This document shows, piece after piece, positions 26,610 to 39,119 of a stretch of 64,000 nucleotides of DNA. The translations under genes were made by a program, and so were the position numbers. The DNA lies in contig JAULJL010000035.1 in NCBI GenBank assembly GCA_030761205.1, positions 12,852,001 to 12,916,000 of the forward strand. The letters run 5' to 3'. Source of the stretch: Fremontodendron californicum. Taxonomy: Eukaryota > Streptophyta > Magnoliopsida > Malvales > Malvaceae. Below the pieces are notes generated by a model, which was not told the DNA's origin, made no database searches, and saw nothing but the letters and a program-made list of their open reading frames with translations. Position 1 is the stretch's first letter; every line of letters starts with the position of its first letter.

Positions 26610-27325
26610 GGTTTTTTTTATTTGAATACTGATAAAAAATTTATTAATCAAATTACCTATATTTCGAAATTATTTACCAAAATGCGCTTAAAAAATACCA
26701 AGGGAAGTCGTCATATGATATGGCGACTTCCCATGGTGTATTTTTAAAAAAATTAAAAATCTAAAAAGAAAAGTCATCATATAATATGGCGACTTCCCTT
26801 CATGATTTTTTAAAAAAAAAATGAAAAACTTAGGTCAGAAGTCGTCATATGATATGGCGACTTCTGACCTTTGTTTTTCAATTTTCTTTTACAAATTTAG
26901 TTCGGAAGTCGCCATATCATATAACGACTTCCGAACTATTTTTTTTAAAAAAATTTTAAAATTATAACCGTTTTAAAATGGTAAAAAAATAAAAAAAAAT
27001 TACAAAAAAAATTGTCATATCATATGTCGACTTTTTTAATACTATATCAAAAAAAATTTTGTTGAAATGGTATGGAAGTCGCCATTTCAAATGGCGACTT
27101 CCATACCATACCATATTATATATATATATATATTAAATATTTATATATTTATATATTTTTTAAATATTAAATAATAAAATAAAAATTATATAATTTATAA
27201 TTTTAAAAAATATAAATTTAATAAATTTTAAATAAAAAATTAAAAATTAAAAAAAAATAATTTACAGAATTTTTAAAAATTATATAAAATTTATTTATAC
27301 AATTTATATATTTTTTAACTGTATG

Positions 27326-27555
27326 TAGACCTAATAATATTGGATACGATACGATTATACAACACGAAAACTACAAAGAAAAAATAACTAAAAACACGAC
27401 ACGAAAAAATAACACGAACACAACACGAATACACGAACGTTTCAATATCTATATAATACGAATTATTAACGTATCAAAGTTTATATAACCTTAAACATGA
27501 TTATGACACGATAAAATACATGGACACGATACAGATACACTAATTGCCAGATCTA
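27326..27555. mobile_element. hAT-type MITE with perfect 8-bp target duplication
   Basis: A 230-bp element that starts TAGACCTAAT and ends CCAGATCTA, rich in ACACGA motifs, with ACTGTATG on both sides (27318-27325 and 27556-27563). The 8-bp duplication and short TAGA-type ends fit hAT. It is absent from the second palindrome-array copy, so it arrived after the two copies separated. Confidence 0.85.
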
Positions 27556-27685
27556 ACTGTATGTATATAATTTATATATTTTTTAATGCTATGTATACAA
27601 TAACTATATGTATAACTGTATTATTATTGATGCGAACTCTCCCCCGATATACAAGATTGATAAGGACATTTTTGACGACTATAAC

Positions 27686-27949
27686 TAGAGGTTTCCATGG
27701 GCCGGTCGGGCTGAGTCTCGAATTTTTTTTATTTCCTTTGTCCAAACCCATTTCGGACCGGGACTGGGCTAACCTGAAAGCCTGTTTCACTATTCAAAAA
27801 ATATTAAAATATTAAATATATATTTTTATATATTTTATAATTAAATTTAATAAAAAGTATTTTTTATTTAATAAATAGTAATTCGGGCTAGGCCGGGTCG
27901 GCCCGAATTACAAAAACACTTGCCCAAGCCCGACACGTGGATAGGTCTA
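27686..27949 (-). mobile_element. hAT-type MITE inside palindrome-array copy 1
   Basis: Its ends are TAGAGGTTTCCATGGG and CACGTGGATAGGTCTA, with the AT-rich centre typical of this dispersed family. The flanks ACTATAAC and GCTATGAC match at 6 of 8. The equivalent element sits at the same place, in the mirrored orientation, in copy 2 (59233-59523). It was therefore part of the host element before that amplified. Confidence 0.8.
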
Positions 27950-28381
27950 GCTATGACCTTCATTTCTGCATAATCCACAATGTTTTGGTTGGTCTTTCTC
28001 TCGGAGGTCCATTTCATTACGAATACGAGTTGAAAGAATCTGATTGATATTACGATAAATCATCAATATTTTTAACAATTTTTGTAAATTATTTTTTTTT
28101 TAAATTTATTAAACTATATAATTTTTATTTTTATTTTTATTATTAATATTTAAAATATATTATATATATAAATATTTAATATATAAATATATTATATATA
28201 TAATGGTATGGAAGTGAAATGGTGACCCATACTATTTCAACAAAAAAAAAATTTATATAGTACAAAGAAAGTCGTCATATGATATGGCGACTTTCATTGT
28301 ATTTTTTTAATTTTTTTTATCGTTTTAAAACGGTTATAATTTTAAAATTTTAAAAAATATATATTTCGGAAGTCGCCATAT

Positions 28382-30636
28382 TGTCATAACGTGCCAAATA
28401 CGAATTCAGCATGCTAGACGCAAATCAATGGAGTCGCCACTAATCATCTAATCTAGGTGTGATTAGTCACCTTTATGAATCTATCCTATTTAAAGTGATC
28501 CTAAGCTTGACTAATGTACCTTAAAAAGAATAGGTTCTGGTCTACTTGTCAGAACTAGGTTCGGGAGTACGATTACGTGTGAGTAAGGATTAGCACCCTC
28601 ACGACGCCTATCTAAAATATAGTACCTAATTAGTCTTGTGATACTTAAAAAGTCTTAATTAACTGATCTTGTTTATCCTATTTTCATTTTAATTATTAAA
28701 GTTAGAAATATCGGAGATTATTTTTTAGGTCTTCCTTCCATTCATTCTGGAGAAATTACTAAAAAATATTTCCTCACCTCGAGAGTATTCAAAAGAAACC
28801 ATTCATTCTATTGAAGAGGCTCCGTCGTCAGAAAAGTTAGAATTATTTAATCAAATTATTTTCTTAAATTAATCTTCCAAAAATAATCCACATTTTATTA
28901 ATGTTTGTTTTGAAAAATAAATTGTGATTTTTAATATCGAAAATCATCTCTTAAAATATCCTTCCATTCATTCTGGAGAATTTTTAAGAGAATTTTTCTC
29001 ACCTAGAAATTTCTTAAAAGTCATCCATTCGCAACTTTCTTGAATTTCATCATCGGAAAAAATCTTAATTTATTCTTCAATTTAAATTATCGGAAAAAAA
29101 ACTGAATTTATTCTTCAATTTTAATTAAGCATTTATTATGGAAAATCAATTTAAGAAAAAAGATTTTGAAAATTAATTATTCTTAAAATAATAAATTTTT
29201 GATTTTTTGTTGGTATTGAAATTAATCTCTTAAAATATCCTTCCATTCATTCTGGAGAATTTTTAAGAGAAATTTCTCACCTAGAAATTTCTCAAAAATT
29301 AACCATTCGTAATTTCTTTAAATTTCATCATTGGAAAAAATCTTAATTTATTTATTTAAAAATAACTATTCTTCAATTAAATTAATCTAATCTAAAAAAT
29401 AAATAATTATTAATGTTAAAAATATTCAATTATTAATATACACTAAATATATAAAATATATAATATAATATAATATGATAATAATAGTTTTTTTCTAAAA
29501 AAAATATATGGTTAATAAAATAATAAATAATAATAATAATAACAATATACAAATCATAATAATATAATATAAAATATAAAACCTGCAAAAAAAAATAACT
29601 AAAATAAACTATTAGTAAATAAATAATAAGTAATAAACTAAAAATCAAATAAAACAAAAATCTAATAAAACAAAATACAAGTAAGACAAAAAAAAAATAA
29701 CATATGAAACGTAAAAGCAAAACACAAAACAAAACAAAGGATGAATGAAGTAACATACAAAACAGCAGGGGGAGGGGCCAGCCCAGGCGCGGGCCGCGTG
29801 CGGGCCTGCTGGCCCGGGCCCCTGCTGCCTCTTAAATTTTTTTTTTTTGGTTATGTGTTACCTTTTTCACCAAAAATCTTCTTTTTTCTCTCAAATTACT
29901 CAAGAATACCAAGAACACCAAATCCAGATTTTTCCAGATTTCGGTGAGATGCCGCTGCCGCCGCGTCACCGCCGGTGCCAGTGGTAAAAAAAAAATCCAA
30001 AAAATCACCAAAAATTCCTTTCGATCTCCTCTTTTCAAATATCAAATTAGTTTTTTCCGAATCTCTCTAGAATTTCCTGGATCTGAAATTAAAGTTCGAA
30101 ACTTCACCTCCTCCGATCTACTCCGTCGGTCGTCGAATGGCCACCAACTTTTAGTATGTGTTTCTTCTAATCAAAACACAACTTTTATTTCTCAAGAATT
30201 TTTTCGAAACAAACTCTAACTCTCACTTTTGAATTTTCGAATTTTTTCTCTCAAAAATATATTTTTTTTATTTCGAAAAAAAAACCCTATAATTGCTTCT
30301 AACTCTCATTGATTTCTGATATTTTCTTGATGTCTTTTTTGATTGTGGTGCTTGGGATCTTTTTATAGAGAAGAGATTTAGTTCCTCTAGGATTAGGAAT
30401 TTCAAATTAATCTCATCTTTTAGAGTCTCATTTCAATCCAAAGAGGTGGTTTGTTTCAACCAAAACTTGTTTTTTTTTTATTATTTTTTTATTAAATTCC
30501 GAATTTCTTTGATTTTTTCTTTAATTTTCGGAATTATCCAATTTTTTTGATTTTTTTGATTTTCTGATTTTTCCCTTTTTTCTGTTTTTTCTTTTAATAA
30601 TAAAAAATTATACCTGGATAAAATCCGGTGTCTACA
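28382..30636 (-). repeat. 3' LTR of the Tat/Ogre-like element
   Basis: 2255 bp, TG..CA ends. It contains three diverged units around 28725, 28975 and 29235 that share CCTTCCATTCATTCTGGAGA. A very GC-rich patch lies at 29763-29826, in contrast to the AT-rich surroundings. A minus-strand TATAAAAAG lies at 30367-30359. ORFs in it have no recognisable function. Confidence 0.92.
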
Positions 30637-30649
30637 GTTGCCCCTCTTT
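30637..30649 (-). other. Polypurine tract of the Tat/Ogre-like element
   Basis: AAAGAGGGGCAAC on the minus strand abuts the TGTAGACACC start of the LTR. This is the expected site of plus-strand DNA priming and fixes the element's orientation. Confidence 0.85.
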
Positions 30650-30733
30650 GTGCAGTCCCTGAGAAACAGGGGATGTGCAAAGACGTAGACACCCTACTAA
30701 GTCCTATGTACTTAAAGAAAATTATATCATAGA

Positions 30734-31220
30734 AAAGCTCCTCTAAACGAGGCATAAACTTTAAATAAACTCACCGTAAAAACATACTCCTCCACCGAGG
30801 CATCAACTTTAAACGAAAATACTCCTCCACCGAGGCTTCAACTTTAAATAAAAACTCCTCCACCGAGGCTTCAACTTTAAATAAAAACTCCTCCACCGAG
30901 GCTTCAACTTTAAAAGAAAATACTCCTCCACCGAGGCTTCAACTTTAAAAGAAAATACTCCTCCACCGAGGCTTCAACTTTAAATAAAAACTCCTCCACC
31001 GAGGCTTCAACTTTAAATAAAAACTCCTCCACCGAGGCTTCAACTTTAAATAAAAATACTCCTCCACCAAGGCTTCAACATTAAATAAAAACTCCTCCAC
31101 CGAGGCTTCAACTTTAAATAAAAACTCCTCCACCGAGGCTTCAACTTTAAATAAAAACTCCTCCACCGAGGCTTCAACTTTAAATAAAAACTCCTCCACC
31201 GAGGCTTCAACTTTAAAAGA
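30734..31220. repeat. Tandem array of about 14 units, 33-37 bp
   Basis: The unit is CTCCTCCACCGAGGCTTCAA followed by CTTTAAATAAAAA or CTTTAAAAGAAAATA. Thirteen clear copies and one diverged first copy (near 30734) lie in the 3' noncoding part of the retrotransposon. The minus-strand ORF of repeated KVEASVEEF-type text is a by-product of the array, and I do not call it a gene. Confidence 0.93.
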
Positions 31221-33362
31221 AAATAAAGAAATTTGTAAAATTCTCAAATGTAAATGTAGACTTCAAAAATCTTACCTTGAGTCCCGAAAGAAATCACTAA
31301 CCTCGCAAACTAGCATTCCAAACCCATGTCCAAATCATACTGAGTACCTGAAACAAACTTTCTTGTGTGCAAATAAATGCAATGCAGTACATGAATGCCA
31401 TGAATGCCGATGCATATCGTGCAAATGGATGTCATGAATGCTCTGTAAATCAACTCCCTGAATTTATTGATAAAAGGTTCTCAAGCTCATCATTCATCTC
31501 TGTTTGCACTTGGCTTTAAACTGATAGAACGAATCTTATTGTCTCTTTCAATTTTCAAAATCTGCTGAATATAAATTTCTTTCTTCAAAAATTTCAAAAC
31601 GCCAAACATTCTATATCTCATCTTATGCCAGCTTAACTGGGCTTCACATTCCATCTCGGAAATTCTCATCTTCACGGATTCTCACTTTTAAAAATCAGAT
31701 CTCATCTCATCGCCTGACTTTTCTGTTCAATTATCCATAGATTTCTCATAAAAATAAATGCAGGCATCTCTTAAGATCATATTCTAATTTATCAATCATT
31801 ATTCTAATTTCATAGCAAACGCAATGCATGATGCATTCCCTCTATTCAATGCAAAGGTATAAAGTTGAGAATAACAAATGGAAGGCAAAAAGATAGGCTG
31901 GATAAGCTGGAAAGAAATATCTTTATTATCAAAATAAGGAAAAGAATTCATCTCAAGGAATAAAGGAATATCTCAAAAGGTTTATCAACAAGGTGTTAGG
32001 ATAACAAAACAATATCCAAACAATGAATACTTAGACAATCTTAACAGTTCATTCAAAATTCTCATCTAAAAACCAATTCCAATCGATGTCTTCAATCCTT
32101 CAGAGTTCATCAAACTAGACATTGTCCTCATTTTCATGAAATTTTCTGGACGACGCTGATCCTCCTCATATCTAAGCCGCCCCTTCGGTTTTTCAACTTA
32201 GACAACCCCCATTGACCCAAACCGCCCTTTTCGGGTTTTCAATTTGAGTTCTCCTTTTTCTTTTTTCTATTTTTTTTCTTTTTTCTTTCTTTTTTCATTC
32301 ATTTTTTTTCTTCAAAGAAACATTTTTCCACAATATTCGGCAAACCATCTTTATTTGTCTTTCTCAAAATAATGCTTCCTTCGAAAAAAGCTTTTCACTT
32401 CATAAGAACTCCACAAATAGTTGTGTACTATCTCCAATGACCATGTGACTTAAGAGTAATTTCTTCAAAACTAATTATTTCTCAAAGTATCAAGAAGAAC
32501 CTTCCCTCATCCTGTGTTCGTCTCAATCTTCTCGGAGGCAATTAAGCATATCAAAGTGTAACAAGCCCTTTTCTTAGGAGTTGTCTTCATGCATCTAAGC
32601 TTCATTGTCTCTTGATAATACCACAAGCGTGTCCTAATTCAATACATGATTTCCAATTCAAACATTCACATTTGATCAAAATGGACTTTTCCAGGTACGT
32701 AATGTAGGCCAAGGTTTTGGGGTTATGAAAGAATGGATAAAATAGGCTCAAACATGTGTTTAAGGGTATTCAAACCAAGGATCTTTTTATCTCAAAACAC
32801 TTCATATCTTTCTTTCCATTTCCAAGATAATCGAGCCATGGATCATTTCTTTTTCAATGAGGATTTTCAAAACTTTGCGCATCTGTCTTTTTTTTTTCTT
32901 TTTTTTTTCACATTTTTTTCTCTTTTTTTTCACATTTTTTTTTTCACAAAGGGAGTTCAAAGTTTTGGAACTCAATCCATCTCATCATTGCCTCTATGAC
33001 ATAAGGCATTCTTTACATGGCGTAGAAATATGATCCAATCCTTTGTTCTCCTCTAGAAAGATATCTTTCCATACTTGCCCCCTGGTGTGGCGGGTGATCT
33101 TTAGTTGGGTTTATTCGAAAAAAATCCAATAGGCTCAAAAGGGGTAGCAAAGGATAATTTCTCATTTTTTGAAAGGAATATGAAAGATGGCCATTATCAT
33201 CTCAAATGTGAATATTTTCATCAAAGAACATTTATTGAAAAATGACAAGCTTATAGAAATTCACCCCAAGGAGTCTACATGCTTGTAAAGGAATTCAACA
33301 ACCATTAATATACTTGTGAAGCAATTCTACCAATTTTTCTCCAATCATGCCAAAACTGCATA
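31221..33362 (-). other. 3' noncoding region of the Tat/Ogre-like element
   Basis: No coding frame survives. It contains T-rich low-complexity stretches (about 32240-32310 and 32890-32950). It lies where reverse transcriptase, RNase H and integrase would be expected in an autonomous relative, so a large internal deletion separates it from the pol stub. Confidence 0.6.
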
Positions 33363-33920
33363 TCAACTTTCATCTGTAATCTTCAACAGCGTCTCTGGTT
33401 TCATCCGTCTTAACTTTTGCTGTACCGGCTTGCATTCTGGCCGCAAAGGCAATTTGTGCTCCACAATCTCAGTATCCAAACCCGGCATGTCTCTGTATGA
33501 CCATGCGAACACATCCACAAATTCTTTGAGCAAATCTTCTAATCTCTTCTTTTGAACAGGTGGCAATGACGTGCCGATCTTTACTTCTTTTTTATTTTTC
33601 TCATCTCCCAAATTGATCATCTCAGTAACCTCTTGATGTGGTTCAATCGATTTCTTTTCTTGTTCCATTAATCTCAATAAATCTGGAGACAAAGTATAAT
33701 CATCTGATTCCTTTTCATTATCAAATTCATCAACATGAACTGTGTTTTCAAAATCGAATCCCAAATTATTATTAAGATTGTCTTTGTATTCATTATTTGG
33801 AACCCTGAAATTGAATGGAATCGAAGGAATACGTATTGGTATACGAAGAAAGAGAATGGCAACAATGAAAAAAAGAAAAAAAAATGACAACCATGAATGA
33901 AAGAGGGAATGAAAATGCAT
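33363..33920 (-). pseudogene. Truncated pol: region just before reverse transcriptase
   Basis: Residues from about 60 onward read like the plant Ty3/gypsy segment leading into reverse transcriptase: KKRLEDLLKEFVDVFAWSY, DMPGLDTEIVEHKLPLRP, and KLRRMKPE, then a stop. The YIDD-type catalytic centre and all later domains are absent. The hydrophobic N-terminal end of the ORF (about residues 1-40) is probably not native protein but out-of-frame or junction sequence. It cannot encode an active polymerase. Confidence 0.85.
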
Positions 33921-34024
33921 CTTATTCCTAATTTATTAAAATAATGAGAAATAAACTAACCCATACATAAAAGACCATCCCTAATGCCCTTGGGCATAAG
34001 CAAATAGGGATTTGACTCACTGCA

Positions 34025-36940
34025 TTACATTTTATGAGATTCAAGGATAACCAACAGTTTTGTCACTTTCCAATTACCCAGCTCCATTTCAGGTGAGCAC
34101 GGGTACACCAACAACTCTTCCTTGACATCAGATTTCATTCCTGCTTTCTCCATCATTTGAATAGAAAGCTCGGAAAAAGCTTCTTCTAAATTTGGCGGAA
34201 GTGCGTCGGGATAAATACATCCCCCTAAATGAAAAGTGGAATAAAGATAAGGAAATACCATCTTCCTCGGCTCCCACTCATACCCTTTCACACGAGCCAA
34301 TTCTTTCTTCCTCTTCTCGAACTCGACTATCTTTTTCTCATCAAAGAATGTGATCGGTTTCACAACAGGCACTGAAGATTCTCCAATTACCATATCAATT
34401 TCATCTGCCCCAAACTCTGTGTAAAACTCAACCCGAGAGAGATCCATTAGTTTCTGTAACTCCTGCCGGAATTCAACACAACCTTGCACTGAATGGCCAA
34501 CTATACCTTGGTGATACTTGCAAATCTTGCTTGGATCATATTCACCAAGATAGCTATCTAAATTAGCCTGTATAGGACTAATCATGCTAGCTTTAACCAG
34601 GACATTGAAAATGTAATCCATTGATGTCGTAACCTCATCCACTTTACGCTTGACCATGGTAACCTTGTCATCTCCCAAAGCATTTACCGCTGGCCTTGCA
34701 TGGTTTGGTAGTGGATTACCGTTGACGTTCGGGCCACCTTTCTCCTCAAAATTTATCAACCGGCCTTAATCAAACCTTGCACTTTGTACTTCAGAGCTGT
34801 GCAATTTTCGGTGGAGTGTCCCACGTTTCCCGAATGGTAGTCACATCGAGCATTAGGATCATGCCACCTAGGGTATGGAGGTTTCAAAGGTTCCAAGTGT
34901 ACTGGTGCAACCAGATGGTTCTTGATAAGATCTGGAAGCAAGTCTGCATAAGCCATGGGAATCGGATCAAACGATATTCTTTCCTGGTTGGCTCGTGGTC
35001 CCCTCGGATTAACTGTGGGTTGATTAGCTTGTAGGGGTGGCCCAACTAGAGGAGCCAATGGTCTTGGGCCGAAATTAGGTTGGAATGTCTGTGGAGGTGC
35101 AGGTGGATAAGCATATGAAACCGGATTGATGGCATTGGTATTCGGGTAGTATGGCTGGTAAATGGACTGCGGGAAGTGTGGGACGTAACCTCCCGTTTGT
35201 TGCCCCCCATATGCAACAGTCTGGACATCAGCTTCCTTCTTCTTTGTCACATTATTTCTTTTCACAACAGATTCTCCCCCTTCCATCTTGCCACTCTTGA
35301 TGGCATTTTCTATGATTTCGCCGGAAATCACCATATCAGCAAAATTTTTTGTGGCGTTCCCAATCATCCTGTCATAGTACGGAGCCTTAAGAGTACTAAT
35401 GAACAGTACCGTAGTCTCTTTCTCAATCAAAGGTGGCTGGATCTGGGCAGCAATATCTCTCCATCTCTGGGCATAGTCTTTAAAACTTTCGGTAGACTTC
35501 TTCTCCATATTCTGGAAGCAAGTCTGCATAAGTCATGGGAATCGGATCAAACGATATTCTTTCCTGGTTGGCTCGTGGTCCCCTCAGATTAACTGTGGGT
35601 TGATTAGCTTGTAGGGGTGGCCCAACTAGAGGAGCCAATGGTCTTGGGCCGAAATTAGGTTGGAATGTCTGTGGAGGTGCAGGTGGATAAGCATATGAAA
35701 CCGGATTGATGGCATTGGTATTCGGGTAGTATGGCTGGTAAATGGACTGCGGGAAGTGTGGGACGTAACCTCCCGTTTGTTGCCCCCCATATGCAACAGT
35801 CTGGACATCAGCTTCCTTATTCTTTGTCACATTATTTCTTTTCACAACAGATTCTCCCCCTTCCATCTTGCCACTCTTGATGGCATTTTCTATGATTTCG
35901 CCAAAAATCACCATATCAGCAAAATTTTTTGTGGCGTTCCCAATCATCCTGTCATAGTACGGAGCCTTAAGAGTACTAACGAACAGTACCGTAGTCTCTT
36001 TCTCAATCAAAGGTGGCTGGATCTGGGCAGCAATATCTCTCCATCTCTGGGCATAGTCTTTAAAACTTTCGGTAGACTTCTTCTCCATATTTTGTAGAGA
36101 CAAACGGTCAGGAGCCATATGAACGATATGCTTATATTGGCTGATGAATGCCTTGGCCAATTCTTTCCAAGTACGAACTCGATTCCTGTCTAGTTGAACA
36201 TACCATCTAGCAGCGGACCCCGTAAGACTATCCTGAAAGATATGAACCAGCAGCTTGTCATTTCTAGTGTGGGCTGCCATTTTCCTGTAGTACATGGTGA
36301 CATGAGATATGGGACACTTGGACCCATCAAACTTTTCAAAGTCAAGAGTCTTGAACTTAGGCGGGATTACTACGTCCGGCACTAAACAAAGTCCCTCAGC
36401 ATCCATAGAACCATAGCAGTCTAGCCCCTCAACAGCTTGAAGCCTTTCTTCAATCATCTTCATTTTACGAGACTCGATCTCTTCTGCCATTTTCAGCTTC
36501 TCTAACTCTTTAGGATCGTCCAAATCTGGAACTTGGACTGGGTCTATCTTTGTTCCGGGAACAGGAAAAGTGAACTCCGGGATTTGAGGTTGGCCGTGGG
36601 GATAAGTGAATCCTTCCATGTAGGTCATCTGCTGCAATTGTTCATGTTGTGCTTGAGGTCGAAAATCGGGCGGACATAAGGATTCACCCACATTCTGCTC
36701 TTTCCCCTGAGAACCAGATTCATCATCCTTATTCTTCCCTTTTAGACTTCTCATCATTTCCAGCAAAGAACTTAACTGCTCTCTAATCTCATCCTGAGCT
36801 TGTTCTACCTTATCTATCCTTGAAGATTGCTCTTTCGGCCATTTCTCTAACTCTTGATCTGGTGTTGTAAGAGTGACGAGAAGACTGTCTCGAAGATTCT
36901 GACTGTCGAGCTATCCTTGAACCTTTAGCAAAGGATGATA
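34025..36940 (-). pseudogene. gag of the Tat/Ogre-like element, broken by frameshifts and a tandem duplication
   Basis: It encodes the RNA-packaging capsid polyprotein. The N-terminal part, near 36850-36940, reads SYNTRSRVREMAERAIF and then shifts frame near 36810. The main frame (36766-35480) holds a retrotransposon-gag domain: ARWYVQLDRNRVRTWKELA, then ESFKDYAQRWRDIAAQIQ. After a second copy of 35511-36090 the frame continues at 35529-34756 with a CDYHSGNVGHSTENC knuckle-like motif. It then shifts again at 34756-34759 into a 244-residue frame with a second CKYHQGIVGHSVQGC motif. At least three lesions prevent one continuous protein. The identity is secure; function is lost. Confidence 0.92.
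34931..36090 (-). repeat. 580-bp tandem duplication inside gag
   Basis: 34931-35510 and 35511-36090 are near-identical. The few differences include GCC/GTC near 34952/35532 and CTTCTT/CTTATT near 35238/35818. Since 580 is not a multiple of three, the duplication itself shifts the gag frame. It duplicates the end of the capsid domain and the proline-rich linker. Its near-identity indicates a recent event. Confidence 0.95.
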
Positions 36941-37209
36941 TGCTTAAAACTTTAAATCTAAATTGATGATGTTTATGCACATATGGATGAAATGCTATGA
37001 AATAACACCAGCCACATAACAAATGTAGATAAAAAGAATTTTATAAATAAAATTACCAAATCCATAGAAATCCTAAAAACCAAAGCGACCCTAAAAACAT
37101 AAAAAAAAAAATAACAACTTCAACTGGTCCTAAAAGATAAAAAAAAATGAAAAGTTCTTACAAAGAATCCTAAAATCATAAATCTAAAAAAAGAAAAATC
37201 CTAACGCCT

Positions 37210-39119
37210 CTAAAGGAACTTGACAATCTGACGGTAGTGAGACTGAGCTTCGTCCAAAAGCTCGTATACGAGATGGCCGTTTTCATGGAATGGATGTACT
37301 TTCTCCTTAACCTCCATGATCCTATCATACATGTCTTCTGCCTTACGGGATGCCACATCGAAATGGTCAAACATATTTTCCAGAAGATTCTGCTTTTTAG
37401 AGTTCGTATCTCGGAGTTTGGAACATTCTTCCTTCAAGTTCATTAATTCGGTAACCAATTCCTGGCAATCAGCTATTCTTCTTTCTTGATCAAACAATAA
37501 CTCCCCATTCTCATCTTTTAGGCGTCCGACCTCAGTAATCAAAAGTGGATATTTATTTTCCATAACTGTCAAGGATTCTTTCAAAGTGTCGCCGTCCTCG
37601 GTGAGTTTCTGAACAATACCATCTCTTTGCACTAAACCATCCCCCAACTTTCGAACCTTCAATCGAAGCTTCTTGGCCTTGCTTTTTTCTTTGTTCAATC
37701 ATTTTTCTAACTCTTCTACCCTTGATTGCAGCTTTTGGTTTTCTTCTCCCAATCCATCTTTCTCTTCTTGTAGCTTTCTTTAGCCTTTTCTATCCTTAGC
37801 ATAGGATCCGAAGTTATAACCTTGGCCGAACCGTCTGAACTTCTTTTGCAAGGAATCACAATATCTTTGGTTCTCCTGGTCTGCCACACAGAGTATTCAG
37901 GAGTAGTGTTCCATGAGATACTACCCCCTTCAACTCTAACCGTTAATTTCCAAGCCTTTGTGAGTTATTCTATCCTGGTGATAACCCCCTTGTCTGAATA
38001 GGAGAAGTCCACCTGCTTAAGTCCATGGGTCATCGATATGAACTGCTTATACCCCGCCTGTCTCCGTACCATGATGGGAGAGTAGCTAACGACACCCCAA
38101 AGTCCCAAGAGAGGAACCCAAGGTTGATCATCACAGCTAAATAACATAGGTCCATGAGGCATCCATGGTGTTTTCCAGATCACTTGTTGGCTTGTAAGTT
38201 CTCGTAACATCACTATCCATTCTTCTTTTGACCTTGACTCAGGCCATGTGCTTTCACAGAATTCCTTGATAGGGATGCTAGTGGTGAAGTACGGCTTTCG
38301 GAACTTCGACTCTTGGCACTCAAAATGACTTTTCATCCAGATGTAGAGCAACTGTAAACATCTGATGAAACGCCCTTTTCCATTTCTCCTGCAGTGATTC
38401 AGTGACCTGATAGACTCGGCTAATATAGCTGGAGCTGTATTGATCTGATGTCGAACTTGGTCCATGAAATTCACCACAGTTGTTTCAATATGTCCCAATA
38501 TCTTCGGAAAAACCACAAGTCCGTAAATAGCCACAGCCATCACCTCCAAACCTTTATCATCATCCGGGTGTTTGACAATGAAGTTTTGGAGAATATTCCA
38601 TGGAATACCAGTGCTTTTACCCTTTGTCTTCACAATCTTGTCAACTTCTGTCAAGCTGATTCCCATGATCCTTGCTACTTTCTTCCGATCACCTGTCTTG
38701 TTCTTCCAGTAGACTTTGTCTGGATTAGGAGGATCCAAACGAAGCAGTGCTGAATACTCTTCTATAGTTGGAACCATAGCTACTTCGTTGAACACGATGC
38801 ACCTGTATGATGGGTCCCAAAACTGCATCATGGCTCTTACCAGGTTATTATCAATTTCAACAGATAGGAGCAAGGCCAGGTCCCCATACTTTCGTCTGAA
38901 TGTTTCTTGTCGAGTTCCATTCCAGGAATGCCAAATGCTGATCAAATCTTCAAGGTTGTTCTGTGCCAGATCCATGTGAACTCTCTCGGGAAGAGTAGAA
39001 ACATACCCGACTGGAAGACAATCTCCTGTACTTTGCTGGATTGCTTCAGACCTAAGCTTCAAACTATTGGTAGACTCACGCTTGGCGACTGTCAGGTTTT
39101 CCATGGATTCAGTAGACAT
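37210..39119 (-). pseudogene. ORF1 (DUF7745-like) of the Tat/Ogre-like element, C-terminus broken
   Basis: The first 384 residues (39119-37965) form an intact frame resembling the plant DUF7745-type protein encoded ahead of gag in Ogre-type elements: VRAMMQFWDPSYRCIVFN, VAMVPTIEEYSALLRLDPP, and GLVVFPKILGHIE. An in-frame TAG ends it at 37965-37967, but the same frame continues (KAWKLTVRVEGGSISW). A frameshift near 37780 and a TGA near 37700 then precede a long coiled-coil tail (37698-37210, rich in Lys/Glu/Leu heptads). The biochemical role of this ORF is unknown; it is probably inactive here as a full-length protein. Confidence 0.8.

Noticed and set aside
29433..29756. 107-residue hydrophobic ORF in the LTR
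   Set aside because: Translation of AT-rich low-complexity LTR sequence; the region is noncoding LTR.
30734..31220. CRISPR-like regular array of 33-37-bp units
   Set aside because: Repeats directly adjoin with no unique spacers, in a plant retrotransposon. It is a minisatellite.
30945..31247. 100-residue ORF of repeated KVEASVEEF text
   Set aside because: Produced entirely by the tandem array read on one strand; no other sign of coding.
35176..36097. Plus-strand ORFs of 138 and 113 residues that resemble each other
   Set aside because: They are antisense shadows of gag and are similar only because of the 580-bp duplication.
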